Shown piece after piece: positions 29,285 to 39,546 of a stretch of 64,000 nucleotides of DNA; position 1 is the stretch's first letter, and each line of letters starts with the position of its first letter. Position numbers and translations under genes: made by a program. Under the pieces are notes generated by a model. The model had not been told where the DNA came from. It saw only the letters and a list, made by a program, of their open reading frames with translations, and ran no database searches. This DNA is from Microbacterium wangchenii (lineage in GTDB: Bacteria > Actinomycetota > Actinomycetes > Actinomycetales > Microbacteriaceae), in the NCBI RefSeq assembly GCF_004564355.1, contig NZ_CP038266.1, positions 1,860,001-1,924,000 of the forward strand, given 5' to 3'.

Positions 29285-30754
29285 ATGCCGTTCCCCTCCG
29301 TGGCGCACAGCAGCGCCCCCCTCCATGAGATTCCCGCAGACGCCGTCCTCCTCGTGCTGCCGGCTGTTCAGGACGACACGCAGATCGCCGAGTGGCCCGG
29401 ACTGACCGACGCGATGGCCGCCGTCGGCTTCACCGGCGCGGCGGGATCGTTCCAGCGGGTGTCCCTGCCCGGACAGACGACACCGCTCGCGGTGGTGGGC
29501 GCCGGATCCGCACCGACCGCGGCGGCCCTGCGTTCGGCAGCGGGCCACGGCATCCGTCAGCTGACCGGATTCGCGCGCGTCGCCGTGGGCGCGCCGGCGA
29601 CGCCGGATGCGTCGTGGCGGGCGCTGGCCGAAGGCGCGGCTCTGGGCGGATATCGATTCGCCGGCTACAAGTCAGAGACGCCGCCCGCACGCGCGGCGGA
29701 GGTCACCGTGGTCACTGCGGCCGCGCCCGATCCGGCCGACGTGGCCGCGGTCGCTGCCATCGCCGACGCCGTCGCCCTGGTGAAAGACCTCGTCACCACC
29801 CCGGCCGAATGGCTCGGCCCGGCAGATCTGGCCGCCCGAGCGAGTGAATCGGTCGCCGAGTTGCCGGTGAAGGTCACCGTGTTCGACGAGGAGGCGCTCC
29901 GCGACGGCGGGTACGGCGGCATCCTCGCGGTCGGCCAGGGATCGGACCGTCCCCCGCGACTGGTACGGCTGGAGTACTCCCCCGCCGAGGCGGAGCGCTC
30001 GGTGGCGCTGGTGGGCAAGGGCATCACGTTCGACACCGGCGGCCTGTCGCTCAAGCCTGCGGCGTCGATGGTCGGGATGAAGTACGACATGTGCGGGGCG
30101 GCCACCGTGCTCGCCGTCGTGCGCGCCGCGGCAGCGCTGCGTCTGCCGGTGCGGGTCACCGCCTGGATGTGCATCGCCGACAACATGCCCTCCGGCCGCG
30201 CCACCCGCCCCGGAGACGTCGTGCGCACGTTCGACGGCACGACCGTTGAAGTCTTGAACACCGACGCCGAGGGCCGGGTGGTGCTCGCCGACGGCCTGGC
30301 CGCGGCCAGCCGGGAGCATCCGGACCTGCTGATCGATGTGGCGACCCTCACCGGTGCCATCACCGTGGCCCTGGGCAACCGCCACACCGGCGTCATGGGT
30401 GAGGATGCCGCCGTGGCCCGTTACCTCGACGCCGCCGCCCGCGTCGACGAGCTCGCGTGGCAGCTCCCGCTGCCCGAGCACATGGTGGACGAGCTGGACT
30501 CCCCCATCGCCGATCTGCAGAACGCCAAGATCGGCGACCCCGCCGGCGGATCGCTGTTCGCCGGCCTGTTCCTGCGCCACTTCGTCGGCCGCACGTCCGA
30601 CGCGGAGGACGCGCCGCGCATCCCGTGGGTGCATCTGGACATCGCCGGCGTCGGCATGAACAAGGGTGCCCCGTACGGATTCACCGACAAGGGCGTGACG
30701 GGCGCGACGGTACGCTCCCTCATCGAGCTGCTCTCCGCGGAGGCGGCCTCATGA
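29285..30754 (+). CDS. pepA: leucyl aminopeptidase (M17)
   Basis: A 489-residue dinuclear-metal cytosolic aminopeptidase that removes N-terminal residues from peptides. The M17 active site is complete: VGKGITFDTGGLSLK (Lys/Asp ligands) and the signature NTDAEGRVVLADGL (Asp/Glu ligands, Arg), with metal-site Asp in ADNMPSG. The N-terminal macro-like domain (1-165) is divergent. ATG 29285 is chosen; ATG 29276 in frame is possible. The stop overlaps the lipoamide dehydrogenase start (ATGA). Confidence 0.92.
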   Translation: MPFPSVAHSSAPLHEIPADAVLLVLPAVQDDTQIAEWPGLTDAMAAVGFTGAAGSFQRVSLPGQTTPLAVVGAGSAPTAAALRSAAGHGIRQLTGFARVAVGAPATPDASWRALAEGAALGGYRFAGYKSETPPARAAEVTVVTAAAPDPADVAAVAAIADAVALVKDLVTTPAEWLGPADLAARASESVAELPVKVTVFDEEALRDGGYGGILAVGQGSDRPPRLVRLEYSPAEAERSVALVGKGITFDTGGLSLKPAASMVGMKYDMCGAATVLAVVRAAAALRLPVRVTAWMCIADNMPSGRATRPGDVVRTFDGTTVEVLNTDAEGRVVLADGLAAASREHPDLLIDVATLTGAITVALGNRHTGVMGEDAAVARYLDAAARVDELAWQLPLPEHMVDELDSPIADLQNAKIGDPAGGSLFAGLFLRHFVGRTSDAEDAPRIPWVHLDIAGVGMNKGAPYGFTDKGVTGATVRSLIELLSAEAAS

Positions 30755-32124
30755 CCGAGCACACCGCCGACCTCGTCGTCCTCGGCGGCGGGAGCGGCGG
30801 GTACGCCGCCGCCCTGCGCGCGGCCGAGCTCGGTGCCAAGGTCGTCGTGATCGAGAAGGACAAGGTCGGCGGCACGTGCCTGCATCGGGGCTGCATCCCC
30901 ACCAAGGCGCTGCTGCACTCCGCCGAAGTGGCCGACACCGCCCGCGATGCCGCCGCCGTCGGCGTGCGGGCGAGCCTGGACGGCATCGACACGTCCGCCC
31001 TCCGCAGCTACCGCGAGGGCATCGTCGCCAAGAAGCACCGCGGATTGCAGGGGCTGCTCTCCGCACGCGGGATCACGGTCGTCGCCGGTGAAGGGCGACT
31101 CGAGTCGGGACCTGCCATCCGGGTGGGCGGCGACCTGTACCGCGGTACGGATGTCGTGATCGCGACGGGTTCGTACAGCCGGACGCTGCCGGGCCTGGAG
31201 ATCGGTGGGCGCGTCCTGACCAGCGAGCAGGCGCTCGAGCTGGACGAGATCCCGAGCCGCGTGGCCGTGCTGGGCGGCGGCGTGATCGGCGCGGAATTCG
31301 CCAGCATGTGGCGATCCTTCGGCGCGGAAGTGACCATCATCGAGGCGCTGGATCACCTCGTCCCCGCTGAGGACGAAACCGCCGGCAAGAGCCTCGAGCG
31401 GGCCTTCCGCAAGCGCGGGATCGACCTGCGGCTGGGCACCCGCTTCGGGTCGGTCGCGCAGAGCGCCGACGCGGTCACCGTGCAGCTGGAAGACGGAACC
31501 GCCGTGGAGGCGGACTACCTGCTGGTCGCCGTCGGCCGGGGTCCGGCCACATCCGGCCTCGGGCTGGAAGAAGCCGGCGTGGTGCTCGACCGCGGATTCG
31601 TCCGCACCGACGAGCGCCTGCGCACGGACATGCCCCACGTCTGGGCGGTCGGCGACGTCGTGGTGGGCCTGCAACTGGCCCACCGAGGGTTCCAGCAGGG
31701 CATGTTCGTGGCCGAGGAGATGGCCGGCCGCTCCCCCGTCCGCATCCCCGAGCACCACATCCCGCGCGTGACCTATTCGCACCCGGAGGTGGCCTCGGTC
31801 GGGTGGACCCAGGCTCAGGCCACCGAGCAGCACGGCGCCGACGCGCTGGAGGTGACCGAGTACAACCTCGCCGGCAACGCCCGCAGCGAGATCCTCGGCA
31901 CCGCCGGTGTGGCGAAGGTGATCCGGCTCAAGGGCGGCCCCGTCGTCGGCGTGCACCTGGTCGGGGATCGCGTGGGCGAACTGATCACCGAAGCACAGCT
32001 CGTGGTCGGCTGGGAGGCCCACCCCGAAGACGTCGCGCCCTACGTCCACGCCCACCCCACCCAGAGCGAAGCATTGGGCGAGGCGTTCCTCGCATTGGCG
32101 GGTTCTCCGCTGCACACGCTCTGA
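30751..32124 (+). CDS. lpdA: dihydrolipoyl dehydrogenase (E3)
   Basis: A 457-residue FAD flavoprotein that reoxidises dihydrolipoamide with NAD in 2-oxo-acid dehydrogenase complexes. FAD site VVLGGGSGGYAAALRA, redox disulfide Cys43/Cys48 in GGTCLHRGCIPTK, NAD site VAVLGGGVIGAEFASMW, and the C-terminal catalytic YVHAHPTQSEA. It is coupled to pepA by a 4-bp overlap and followed 57 bp later by the E2 gene it serves. Confidence 0.95.
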   Translation: MTEHTADLVVLGGGSGGYAAALRAAELGAKVVVIEKDKVGGTCLHRGCIPTKALLHSAEVADTARDAAAVGVRASLDGIDTSALRSYREGIVAKKHRGLQGLLSARGITVVAGEGRLESGPAIRVGGDLYRGTDVVIATGSYSRTLPGLEIGGRVLTSEQALELDEIPSRVAVLGGGVIGAEFASMWRSFGAEVTIIEALDHLVPAEDETAGKSLERAFRKRGIDLRLGTRFGSVAQSADAVTVQLEDGTAVEADYLLVAVGRGPATSGLGLEEAGVVLDRGFVRTDERLRTDMPHVWAVGDVVVGLQLAHRGFQQGMFVAEEMAGRSPVRIPEHHIPRVTYSHPEVASVGWTQAQATEQHGADALEVTEYNLAGNARSEILGTAGVAKVIRLKGGPVVGVHLVGDRVGELITEAQLVVGWEAHPEDVAPYVHAHPTQSEALGEAFLALAGSPLHTL

Positions 32125-32181
32125 GGGTGCTCGGCGCGTCACTAAGCTAGACATGAATCCGCTTCCGAAGGAGACAACCTC

Positions 32182-33999
32182 ATGAGCACTTCCGTCGTCC
32201 TCCCCGCGCTCGGAGAGAGCGTCACCGAGGGAACGGTCACCCGCTGGCTCAAGAAGGTCGGTGACACGATCCAGGAGGACGAGGGCCTGCTGGAGATCTC
32301 CACCGACAAGGTAGACACCGAGATCCCGTCCCCCGTGAGCGGGGTGCTCGAGGAGATCCTCGTCCAGGAGGACGAGACCGTCGAGGTCGGCGCCATCCTG
32401 GCGAAGATCGGCGACGGCTCAGGCTCTGCCAGCGATGACGCCCCCGCCGCCGAGGCCCCCGCGCAGCCGGCCGAGACTCCCGCCGCCGAGGCTGCGCCCG
32501 CCGCTGCCGAGGCCGCTCCGGCCGAGCAGCCCGCGCCCGCCGCTGCCGAGGCCGCTCCGGCCGAGCAGCCCGCCGAGCAGCCGGCAGCCGAGGGTGGCGA
32601 GAGCCGCGACGTGGTACTGCCCGAACTGGGCGAGAGCGTCACCGAGGGCACCGTCACGCGCTGGCTCAAGCAGGTGGGCGACGACGTCGCCGTCGACGAG
32701 CCGCTCCTGGAGATCTCCACCGACAAGGTCGACACCGAGATCCCGTCTCCCGTCGCCGGTGTGCTGCAGGAGATCCTGGTCAAGGAGGACGAGACCGTCG
32801 CCGTAGGCGCATCGCTCGCCCGCATCGGCAGTGGAGCCGCTCCCGCGGCGGCCGCCGAGTCCGCCCCCGAGGCGCCCTCGACAGAGAAGCCCGTCGAGGC
32901 GGATCAGCCTGCCGCCCAGCCCGAGCCCGCAGCCGCCGAGCCGGCGAAGCAGAGCGAGCCGGAGAAGCCCGCCGAAGCCCCCCAGGCCGCTCCGGCGCCC
33001 CAGCCTTCCGCGGAGGCGGGAGCATCCACGCCCGCTCCCCAGCCCCCGTCGGCGTCCTCGGAGTCGCTCGCCGCGTCGGCCGACGAGATCACCTACGTCA
33101 CGCCCCTGGTGCGTCGCCTCGCGCAGCAGCAGGGTGTGGATCTGACGAAGGTCACCGGCACGGGCGTCGGAGGTCGTATCCGCAAGGAAGACGTGCTGAA
33201 GGCCGCCGAGGCGGCGGCGAAGGCTCCGGCCGAGCAGGCACCCGCGGCCGCCGCTCCCGCAGCTGAACCGCTCGAGGTCTCTCCCCTGCGCGGCACGACG
33301 CAGCCGATGTCGCGCCTGCGAAAGGTCCTCGCCGAGCGCGCGGTGGCGTCGATGCAGGCGACGGCGCAGCTCACCACCGTCGTCGAGGTGGATGTCACCA
33401 AGCTCGCCAACTACCGCGACCGGGTGAAGGGGCAGTTCCAGGAGAAGACCGGCGACAAGCTGTCGTTCCTGCCGTTCTTCGTCCTGGCCGCGGCCGAGGC
33501 CCTGCAGGCCTACCCCGTGATCAACTCGACGGTGGACGGCGAGAGCATCGTCTACCCGCCGTCGGAGAACATCTCGATCGCCGTCGACACCGAGCGCGGC
33601 CTGCTCACCCCCGTCGTGCGTGACGCGGGCGGGAAGAACCTCGCCCAGATCGCGCACGAGATCGCCGACCTCGCCGCTCGCACGCGCAACAACAAGCTCA
33701 AGCCCGACGAGCTCGCCGGTGGCACCTTCACGGTCACGAACACGGGATCGCGCGGCGCGCTGTTCGACACCCCGCTGGTGTTCCTCCCCCAGTCGGCGAT
33801 CCTCGGCACCGGCACCGTCGTCAAGCGCCCCGGCGTGGTCAGCGTCGACGGGAAGGACGCCATCTCGGTGCGTTCCTACGTCTACCTCGCCCTGTCGTAC
33901 GACCACCGCGTCGTCGACGGCGCGGATGCGGCACGCTTCCTCTCCGCGGTCAAGTCCCGCCTGGAGGCCGGACAGTTCGAGGCGAACCTCGGCATCTGA
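32182..33999 (+). CDS. sucB: 2-oxoglutarate dehydrogenase-type E2 (dihydrolipoamide acyltransferase)
   Basis: A 605-residue E2 core protein. Two lipoyl domains carry the modified lysines Lys43 and Lys182 (both [13 protein letters not shown]), joined by Ala/Pro/Glu linkers. A peripheral-subunit-binding domain lies at about 304-340 ([18 protein letters not shown]), and the C-terminal acyltransferase ends with [12 protein letters not shown]. In actinobacteria such two-lipoyl E2 proteins serve the PDH/ODH supercomplex, so pyruvate or 2-oxoglutarate specificity is not certain. AAGGAGA precedes the ATG. The first linker holds a perfect 39-bp tandem duplication. Confidence 0.9.
   Translation: MSTSVVLPALGESVTEGTVTRWLKKVGDTIQEDEGLLEISTDKVDTEIPSPVSGVLEEILVQEDETVEVGAILAKIGDGSGSASDDAPAAEAPAQPAETPAAEAAPAAAEAAPAEQPAPAAAEAAPAEQPAEQPAAEGGESRDVVLPELGESVTEGTVTRWLKQVGDDVAVDEPLLEISTDKVDTEIPSPVAGVLQEILVKEDETVAVGASLARIGSGAAPAAAAESAPEAPSTEKPVEADQPAAQPEPAAAEPAKQSEPEKPAEAPQAAPAPQPSAEAGASTPAPQPPSASSESLAASADEITYVTPLVRRLAQQQGVDLTKVTGTGVGGRIRKEDVLKAAEAAAKAPAEQAPAAAAPAAEPLEVSPLRGTTQPMSRLRKVLAERAVASMQATAQLTTVVEVDVTKLANYRDRVKGQFQEKTGDKLSFLPFFVLAAAEALQAYPVINSTVDGESIVYPPSENISIAVDTERGLLTPVVRDAGGKNLAQIAHEIADLAARTRNNKLKPDELAGGTFTVTNTGSRGALFDTPLVFLPQSAILGTGTVVKRPGVVSVDGKDAISVRSYVYLALSYDHRVVDGADAARFLSAVKSRLEAGQFEANLGI
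32494..32571. repeat. 39-bp perfect tandem duplication in the E2 linker
   Basis: Bases 32494-32532 are repeated exactly at 32533-32571, duplicating 13 residues ([13 protein letters not shown]) of the flexible linker between lipoyl domains 1 and 2. Exact identity over 39 bases suggests a recent slippage event that keeps the frame. Confidence 0.9.
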
Positions 34000-35280
34000 T
34001 CAGGCTGGCGGATCCGCGACGTCGAACACGTCGCGGATCCGCCATCCCGCCGGTGTCGCAACGATCGTGACGAGCTGGGAACGCACGTCCGGTGCGTCCA
34101 CCCGCAGCACTGCGAGGCCGCCGAAGTCATCCAGCAGCGTCACCGTTCGCGCGGGGGCGTCCACGGCCCCGGCCGGCAGCGACTGCGCGGCATCCTCCTG
34201 TGCCGCCCCGCGACATGTCGGATCGTCGCATGCGGCGCGTGCGTCCAGCACCCGAAGCAGGGCGGTCGCAGGATCCTCCGCCTGAAGGTCAGTCGCGGGT
34301 TCTGAGCCCGGCTTCCCCATCTCCGCCGCCGCACTCTCCGAGGGCGTGGGAGACGGCTCGCGAACCTCCGCACCCACCGCAGGGGATGGTTCCGCTCCAT
34401 CGGGCCAGCTGAGACCCACCACGAGGACGATGACGGCAAGGCCGGCCGCCAGGAGCGCCGGCCGTGCACGTCCGGAGGCGCGACGCGCCAGCTGCGTCCT
34501 GGTGCGGTGCACCAGGTCGGATGCGGCATCGCTGAGCACGGCATCGGAGGAGAACGCGAGGAGACCCCACCACGGACGCCGCGGTGCTTCGTGCTCCGCG
34601 GGGAGCGGGTCGGGCGACTGAGCCCTGACACCACCGCGCCTCGCTCCGACGATGTCCGTGGCCAGCGGCTCGGGCTGCGCCCCGCCGAACAGGGCGTCCT
34701 CCCACCGCTCGATGTCGCGGACGAGCGCGCGCGGCTCCGTCACGGCGCCGGCCAGCTGCGCGAGCACCTCCGCGAAGCCCTCGTGGGATGCTTCCTTCGC
34801 GAGCGTGGCGACGATCTCCGCAGACGCCCGGACGGCGGAGACGTCGCCGGACGCGTAGACCAGCACCGGCATCCCCTCCGCCGTCACCCACCACGACGCC
34901 GTCTCATCGTCGAGATCCTCGACGTGCGCGGTCTGCATTCCCCGCAGCACGCTCACGGCGATGGTGAGAGCCTCGCCGTCGGCGAGCGGGACGGAGGACC
35001 CGCCGCGACGGGACAACAGACGGTCGAGCCGATCGGCGAGAACCGGAAGCACGACGTCGTGACCGTCCCGTCGCCGGACGATGTCGGCCGGCGCGAGAAC
35101 GTGTGCGTCTGGAGGCAGCCGCCACGCGGGCCAGTCCCGCAACAGGTCGCGGTCGACGAGGTAGGCCATGCCCCCGCCCGGCGCGCGGGCCAGGACGCCG
35201 TCGAACGGTACATCCGGCGGACCGACGGCCCGCATGAGCGGGAAGGCGGTGTACGCGGAGGAGTCAGGCTGCGACGGCAC
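34000..35280 (-). CDS. single-pass membrane protein with kinase-like N-terminus
   Basis: A 426-residue protein of unknown function. Residues about 15-210 have the pattern of a degenerate Ser/Thr-kinase fold (HVLAPADIVRRRDGHDVVLP, GEALTIAVSVLRGMQTAH, WWVTAEGMPVLVYAS) but no catalytic Asp or DFG, so a pseudokinase is my inference. One membrane helix lies at 274-292 (ALLAAGLAVIVLVVGL). A Pro/Glu/Ser-rich linker and a small extracytoplasmic domain with a Cys pair (ACDDPTC) follow. GTG 35280 has a GAGGA-type site upstream. A sucB terminator hairpin is encoded inside its last codons. Confidence 0.6.
   Translation of the reverse strand: MPSQPDSSAYTAFPLMRAVGPPDVPFDGVLARAPGGGMAYLVDRDLLRDWPAWRLPPDAHVLAPADIVRRRDGHDVVLPVLADRLDRLLSRRGGSSVPLADGEALTIAVSVLRGMQTAHVEDLDDETASWWVTAEGMPVLVYASGDVSAVRASAEIVATLAKEASHEGFAEVLAQLAGAVTEPRALVRDIERWEDALFGGAQPEPLATDIVGARRGGVRAQSPDPLPAEHEAPRRPWWGLLAFSSDAVLSDAASDLVHRTRTQLARRASGRARPALLAAGLAVIVLVVGLSWPDGAEPSPAVGAEVREPSPTPSESAAAEMGKPGSEPATDLQAEDPATALLRVLDARAACDDPTCRGAAQEDAAQSLPAGAVDAPARTVTLLDDFGGLAVLRVDAPDVRSQLVTIVATPAGWRIRDVFDVADPPA
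34007..34043 (+). terminator. 16-bp hairpin after sucB, inside the convergent gene's 3' end
   Basis: GGCGGATCCGCGACGT (34007-34022) pairs perfectly with ACGTCGCGGATCCGCC (34028-34043) around a CGAAC loop. It starts eight bases after the sucB stop and lies wholly within the last 15 codons of the opposite gene. There is no T-run, so it may act as a barrier hairpin. Confidence 0.6.
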
Positions 35281-35402
35281 CGGGCCATCCTCGCCGGGCC
35301 GCGCCACCGCATCCGCGTTCCCCGCACCGCCGGGGACAACCCCGCGCACCTGCCGGCCTGTGCAGGACAGGACGCGCGCCCACCGTAGCTAGAATCAGAT
35401 GC

Positions 35403-36113
35403 ATGGCCGCTCGCAGTTCCGCACCCGAGAAGCGCCCCGGCTTCTTCTCGCAGCTCCGCACCCTTTTCCGGTTCACGCGCGAGGCCTACCGCTGGCTTCC
35501 CTACGCACTGATCGGCATCCTCCTGGCCGGCGTCGCCCTCGGCGTCGGAGTGGGTTTCCTCATCCCGCCGGTCGCGGTGTGGAGCATCATCCTGTGGGGT
35601 GTCACGGGCCTGATGGCCGGTGCCCTGGGCGCCATGATCACCATGACCCGGCTCTCGACCAAGGCCATGTACCGGAAGATCGACGGGATGCCCGGAGCCG
35701 CCGGGCACGTCCTGTCCACGGGCCTCGGGCGCAAGTGGAGCGCGTCGGAGATGCCCGTCGGGGTCAACCCGCGCACTCAGGAGGCCGTATACCGCGCCGT
35801 CGGCCGAGGCGGAGTCGTCATCATCGGAGAAGGCGCACGCGGGCGCCTCACGCGCCTGGTCAACGACGAGCGATCCAAGGTGCAGCGCGTGGCCTCCGGC
35901 GTGCCGGTCCATGTCTTCTACGTCGGCCACGGCCCCGACGAGGTGCAGATCAAGGATCTCGCCTCCACCATCAAGGCGCTGCCGAAGAAGATCGACCGCG
36001 CCACCATGGCCGCCGTGATCAAGCGCATCGACTCGATCTCTCAGTCGGTCACATCGCTGCCCATCCCCAAGGGTGTCGACCCGACGAAGGTCCGCGCTCC
36101 GCGCCCCCGCTGA
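35403..36113 (+). CDS. DUF4191 family membrane protein
   Basis: A 236-residue actinobacterial protein with a basic N-terminus and two close membrane helices (about 34-56, ALIGILLAGVALGVGVGFL, and 60-82, SIILWGVTGLMAGALGAMI), then a soluble C-terminal domain rich in Lys (KVQRVASGVPVHVFYVG, TIKALPKKIDRATMAAVIKR). Function is unknown. It is divergent from the kinase-like membrane protein and convergent with the RDD protein gene. Confidence 0.82.
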   Translation: MAARSSAPEKRPGFFSQLRTLFRFTREAYRWLPYALIGILLAGVALGVGVGFLIPPVAVWSIILWGVTGLMAGALGAMITMTRLSTKAMYRKIDGMPGAAGHVLSTGLGRKWSASEMPVGVNPRTQEAVYRAVGRGGVVIIGEGARGRLTRLVNDERSKVQRVASGVPVHVFYVGHGPDEVQIKDLASTIKALPKKIDRATMAAVIKRIDSISQSVTSLPIPKGVDPTKVRAPRPR

Positions 36114-36143
36114 CCTACCGCAGTCCGCGCCGGCCAGGCGCCG

Positions 36144-36545
36144 TCAGGCGCGGACGAGGACCGTCCCGGCGGCCTTGTCGTGCAGGCCGCGGTTGTCGGC
36201 GTCCCAGATCACAGCGGGGATGACCAGAGCCAGCAGCACCGAGCGCACGATCGGGCGCCACAGTCCGGGCCATCCGCCCGGAACACGCTGCACCCGCATC
36301 CCGAACAGCCGGTGACCGGGGCTTCCCCCGATCGTGGGGATGAAGAGGATCTGCACGATCACGAAGATCGTCGTGGTCGCGAGGGCGTCGTACGAGAAGA
36401 ACGCCATCGAGATCACCACCGCGCAGCCCCAGTCGACGATGATGGCCAGCACCCGGCGACCCAGCGGGGCCAGGCTGCCGCGACCCTGCGCGGGCAGCCC
36501 CAGTCGCTCGCCGGGGTAGGAGTCGGCGGGGAGTTCGTCGGGCAT
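36144..36545 (-). CDS. RDD family membrane protein
   Basis: A 133-residue integral membrane protein of the RDD family, with three hydrophobic segments: RVLAIIVDWGCAVVISMAFF, ATTTIFVIVQILFIPTIG, and a C-terminal RSVLLALVIPAVIW. Motifs SPGHRLFGMRVQR and WRPIVRSVLL are typical. Its transport or anchoring role is unknown. It starts 24 bases from the GlnR-like site shared with the divergent glnA. Confidence 0.82.
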   Translation of the reverse strand: MPDELPADSYPGERLGLPAQGRGSLAPLGRRVLAIIVDWGCAVVISMAFFSYDALATTTIFVIVQILFIPTIGGSPGHRLFGMRVQRVPGGWPGLWRPIVRSVLLALVIPAVIWDADNRGLHDKAAGTVLVRA

Positions 36546-36568
36546 GCCTTCAGCCTAATTCGCCACGC

Positions 36569-36584
36569 GTAACATGCCGGAAAC
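36569..36584. promoter_or_regulatory. GlnR-type operator upstream of glnA
   Basis: GTAAC-ATGCCG-GAAAC matches the actinobacterial GlnR consensus gTnAC-n6-GaAAC at every specified base. It lies 96-111 bp before the glnA ATG and about 50 bp before the start point expected from a TAGGTT -10-like hexamer (36617-36622), a position suited to activation. Nitrogen-dependent control of glnA by GlnR is established in other actinobacteria; here it is inferred from the site alone. Confidence 0.65.
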
Positions 36585-36680
36585 ATAGGAGACACTGCCG
36601 GGCAACGCCCCCTGGGTAGGTTCAAGGAGCCAGCCTTGGCAGGCCGGCGCGTCCCGATGCCCTACCTCTGGAGTCTTCAC

Positions 36681-38105
<1,425 letters not shown>

Positions 38106-38124
38106 CGCCTCCCTGAGGGTCTAC

Positions 38125-38174
38125 ACCCCCTCAACTTCCGCGTAATCATGCGGAAGTTGAGGGGGTTTCTCTTT
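38125..38174 (+). terminator. strong intrinsic terminator of glnA
   Basis: CCCCCTCAACTTCCGC (38126-38141) pairs with GCGGAAGTTGAGGGGG (38150-38165) around an 8-base loop and is followed by TTTCTCTTT. It is the clearest Rho-independent terminator in the window. Confidence 0.9.
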
Positions 38175-38619
38175 GGCCCGACGTGCGAATCGTGTCCGAC
38201 ACGTCCCTCGCCGCAGCCGTGGACGCGGCCGGCGGCCTCCCCGCGGGTGTCGCCCTCCCCGACGCGACCGCGTGCGGCGGATCGGCACCGGCACCTGGCG
38301 CCGATCCGGGGCGAAGGGGCGGTAGAGAAGGGCTGGGGCGGCGACACCTGCGTCCGCTCGCTCGAGTCCAGTAACGGGTCGTTGTTGCCTGGGCGCGCGA
38401 GGGTTGCTCTGGCGATGGTTTGCTGAGACAGCAAATTAGTTGCGAGTCTAACCAATATTCACGTGACGCTTGCCACGATGAAGCCGGAACGTCATGGACG
38501 AAGTCGCGATCAGCACGGGGGTGTCCCTCTTGACCCTGTCCCCGCCACATGGTGTCCACTAGCTGAGCTAGCTTCTCGCTCGGCATTACGACCTGCGGCA
38601 CCGCAGAGAATGGAATCCT
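38175..38619. other. intergenic stretch before the ABC exporter
   Basis: About 445 bases without a recognisable gene. It contains two small palindromes, TTTGCTG-AGA-CAGCAAA (38419-38435) and CTAGCT-G-AGCTAG (38559-38571). From about 38400 it is visibly less GC-rich than its surroundings. A 63-codon open frame from 38183 shows no homology I recognise. A TTGACC at 38530 is a possible -35 for the ABC genes without a convincing -10. Confidence 0.6.
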
Positions 38620-39546
38620 GTGATTCACGCTCAGTCCCTGACCAAACGCTACGGACCGAAGACCGCCGTCGACGGCATCGACTTCTCGGTCGCTCCGGGA
38701 CGAGTAACCGGTTTCCTCGGCCCGAACGGGGCGGGCAAGTCGACGACGATGCGCATGATCGTCGGGCTCGATCGCCCCACCTCCGGCACGGTAACGATCA
38801 ACGGGCGGCCCTACGAAGACCACCGGTCGCCGCTGCACGAGGTGGGAGTGCTCCTCGACGCGCGGGCCGTGCACCCAGGGCGCACCGCCCGCGACCATCT
38901 GCTCGCCATGGCGGCGACGCACCGCATCGGAACGAAGCGCGTCGACGAGGTCATCCGCCTCGCCGGTCTCGACTCGGTGGCGCGGAAGCGCGTACGCGGC
39001 TTCTCGCTCGGAATGGGACAGCGCCTCGGGCTCGCCACCGCACTGCTCGGCGACCCCGCCACGCTTATCCTCGACGAACCGGTCAACGGGCTCGACCCCG
39101 AGGGCGTCATTTGGGTGCGCCGACTCGCCCGCACCCTCGCCACGGAAGGGAGGACGGTCTTGCTCTCGTCGCACCTGATGAGCGAGATGGCGCAGACCGC
39201 GGAGCATCTGATCGTGCTCGGGCGCGGAAGGGTGCTCGCTGATGCACCCGTCAGCGAGATCCTCGCGAAGGCGTCGGGGGACTCCGTGCTGGTGCGTGCG
39301 AGCGATGCCGACCGTCTCGGCGCGCTGCTCGCCGCGCAGGGCGCCGGCGTCACCAGCGCCGAGACGGACCTTCTCTCGGTTACCCGGGTCGCCGCGGCGC
39401 GCATCGCGGAGATCGCGGCCGGAGCGGGCGTCATCGTCTACGAGCTCACGCCCGTGACGAGGTCTCTCGAAGAGGCGTACATGGAACTCACTCGCGATGA
39501 GGTCGAGTACACGACCCCCCAGACCCCTTCGGAGGGCACCCGATGA
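38620..39546 (+). CDS. ABC transporter ATP-binding protein (drug/lantibiotic exporter type)
   Basis: A 308-residue ATPase of the DrrA/BcrA-like group. Walker A GPNGAGKST (Lys40), signature FSLGMGQRLGLA, Walker B ATLILDEP, H-loop SSHLMSE, and a C-terminal extension seen in ABC-2 exporters. The GTG start has only a weak ribosome site. It overlaps the permease by ATGA. Such pairs export antibiotics, lipids or peptides or confer self-immunity; the substrate is unknown. Confidence 0.88.
   Translation: MIHAQSLTKRYGPKTAVDGIDFSVAPGRVTGFLGPNGAGKSTTMRMIVGLDRPTSGTVTINGRPYEDHRSPLHEVGVLLDARAVHPGRTARDHLLAMAATHRIGTKRVDEVIRLAGLDSVARKRVRGFSLGMGQRLGLATALLGDPATLILDEPVNGLDPEGVIWVRRLARTLATEGRTVLLSSHLMSEMAQTAEHLIVLGRGRVLADAPVSEILAKASGDSVLVRASDADRLGALLAAQGAGVTSAETDLLSVTRVAAARIAEIAAGAGVIVYELTPVTRSLEEAYMELTRDEVEYTTPQTPSEGTR

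Noticed and set aside
38183..38374. 63-codon frame after the glnA terminator
   Set aside because: No ribosome site or homology, and the reading frame becomes Arg/Gly-rich; more likely intergenic.
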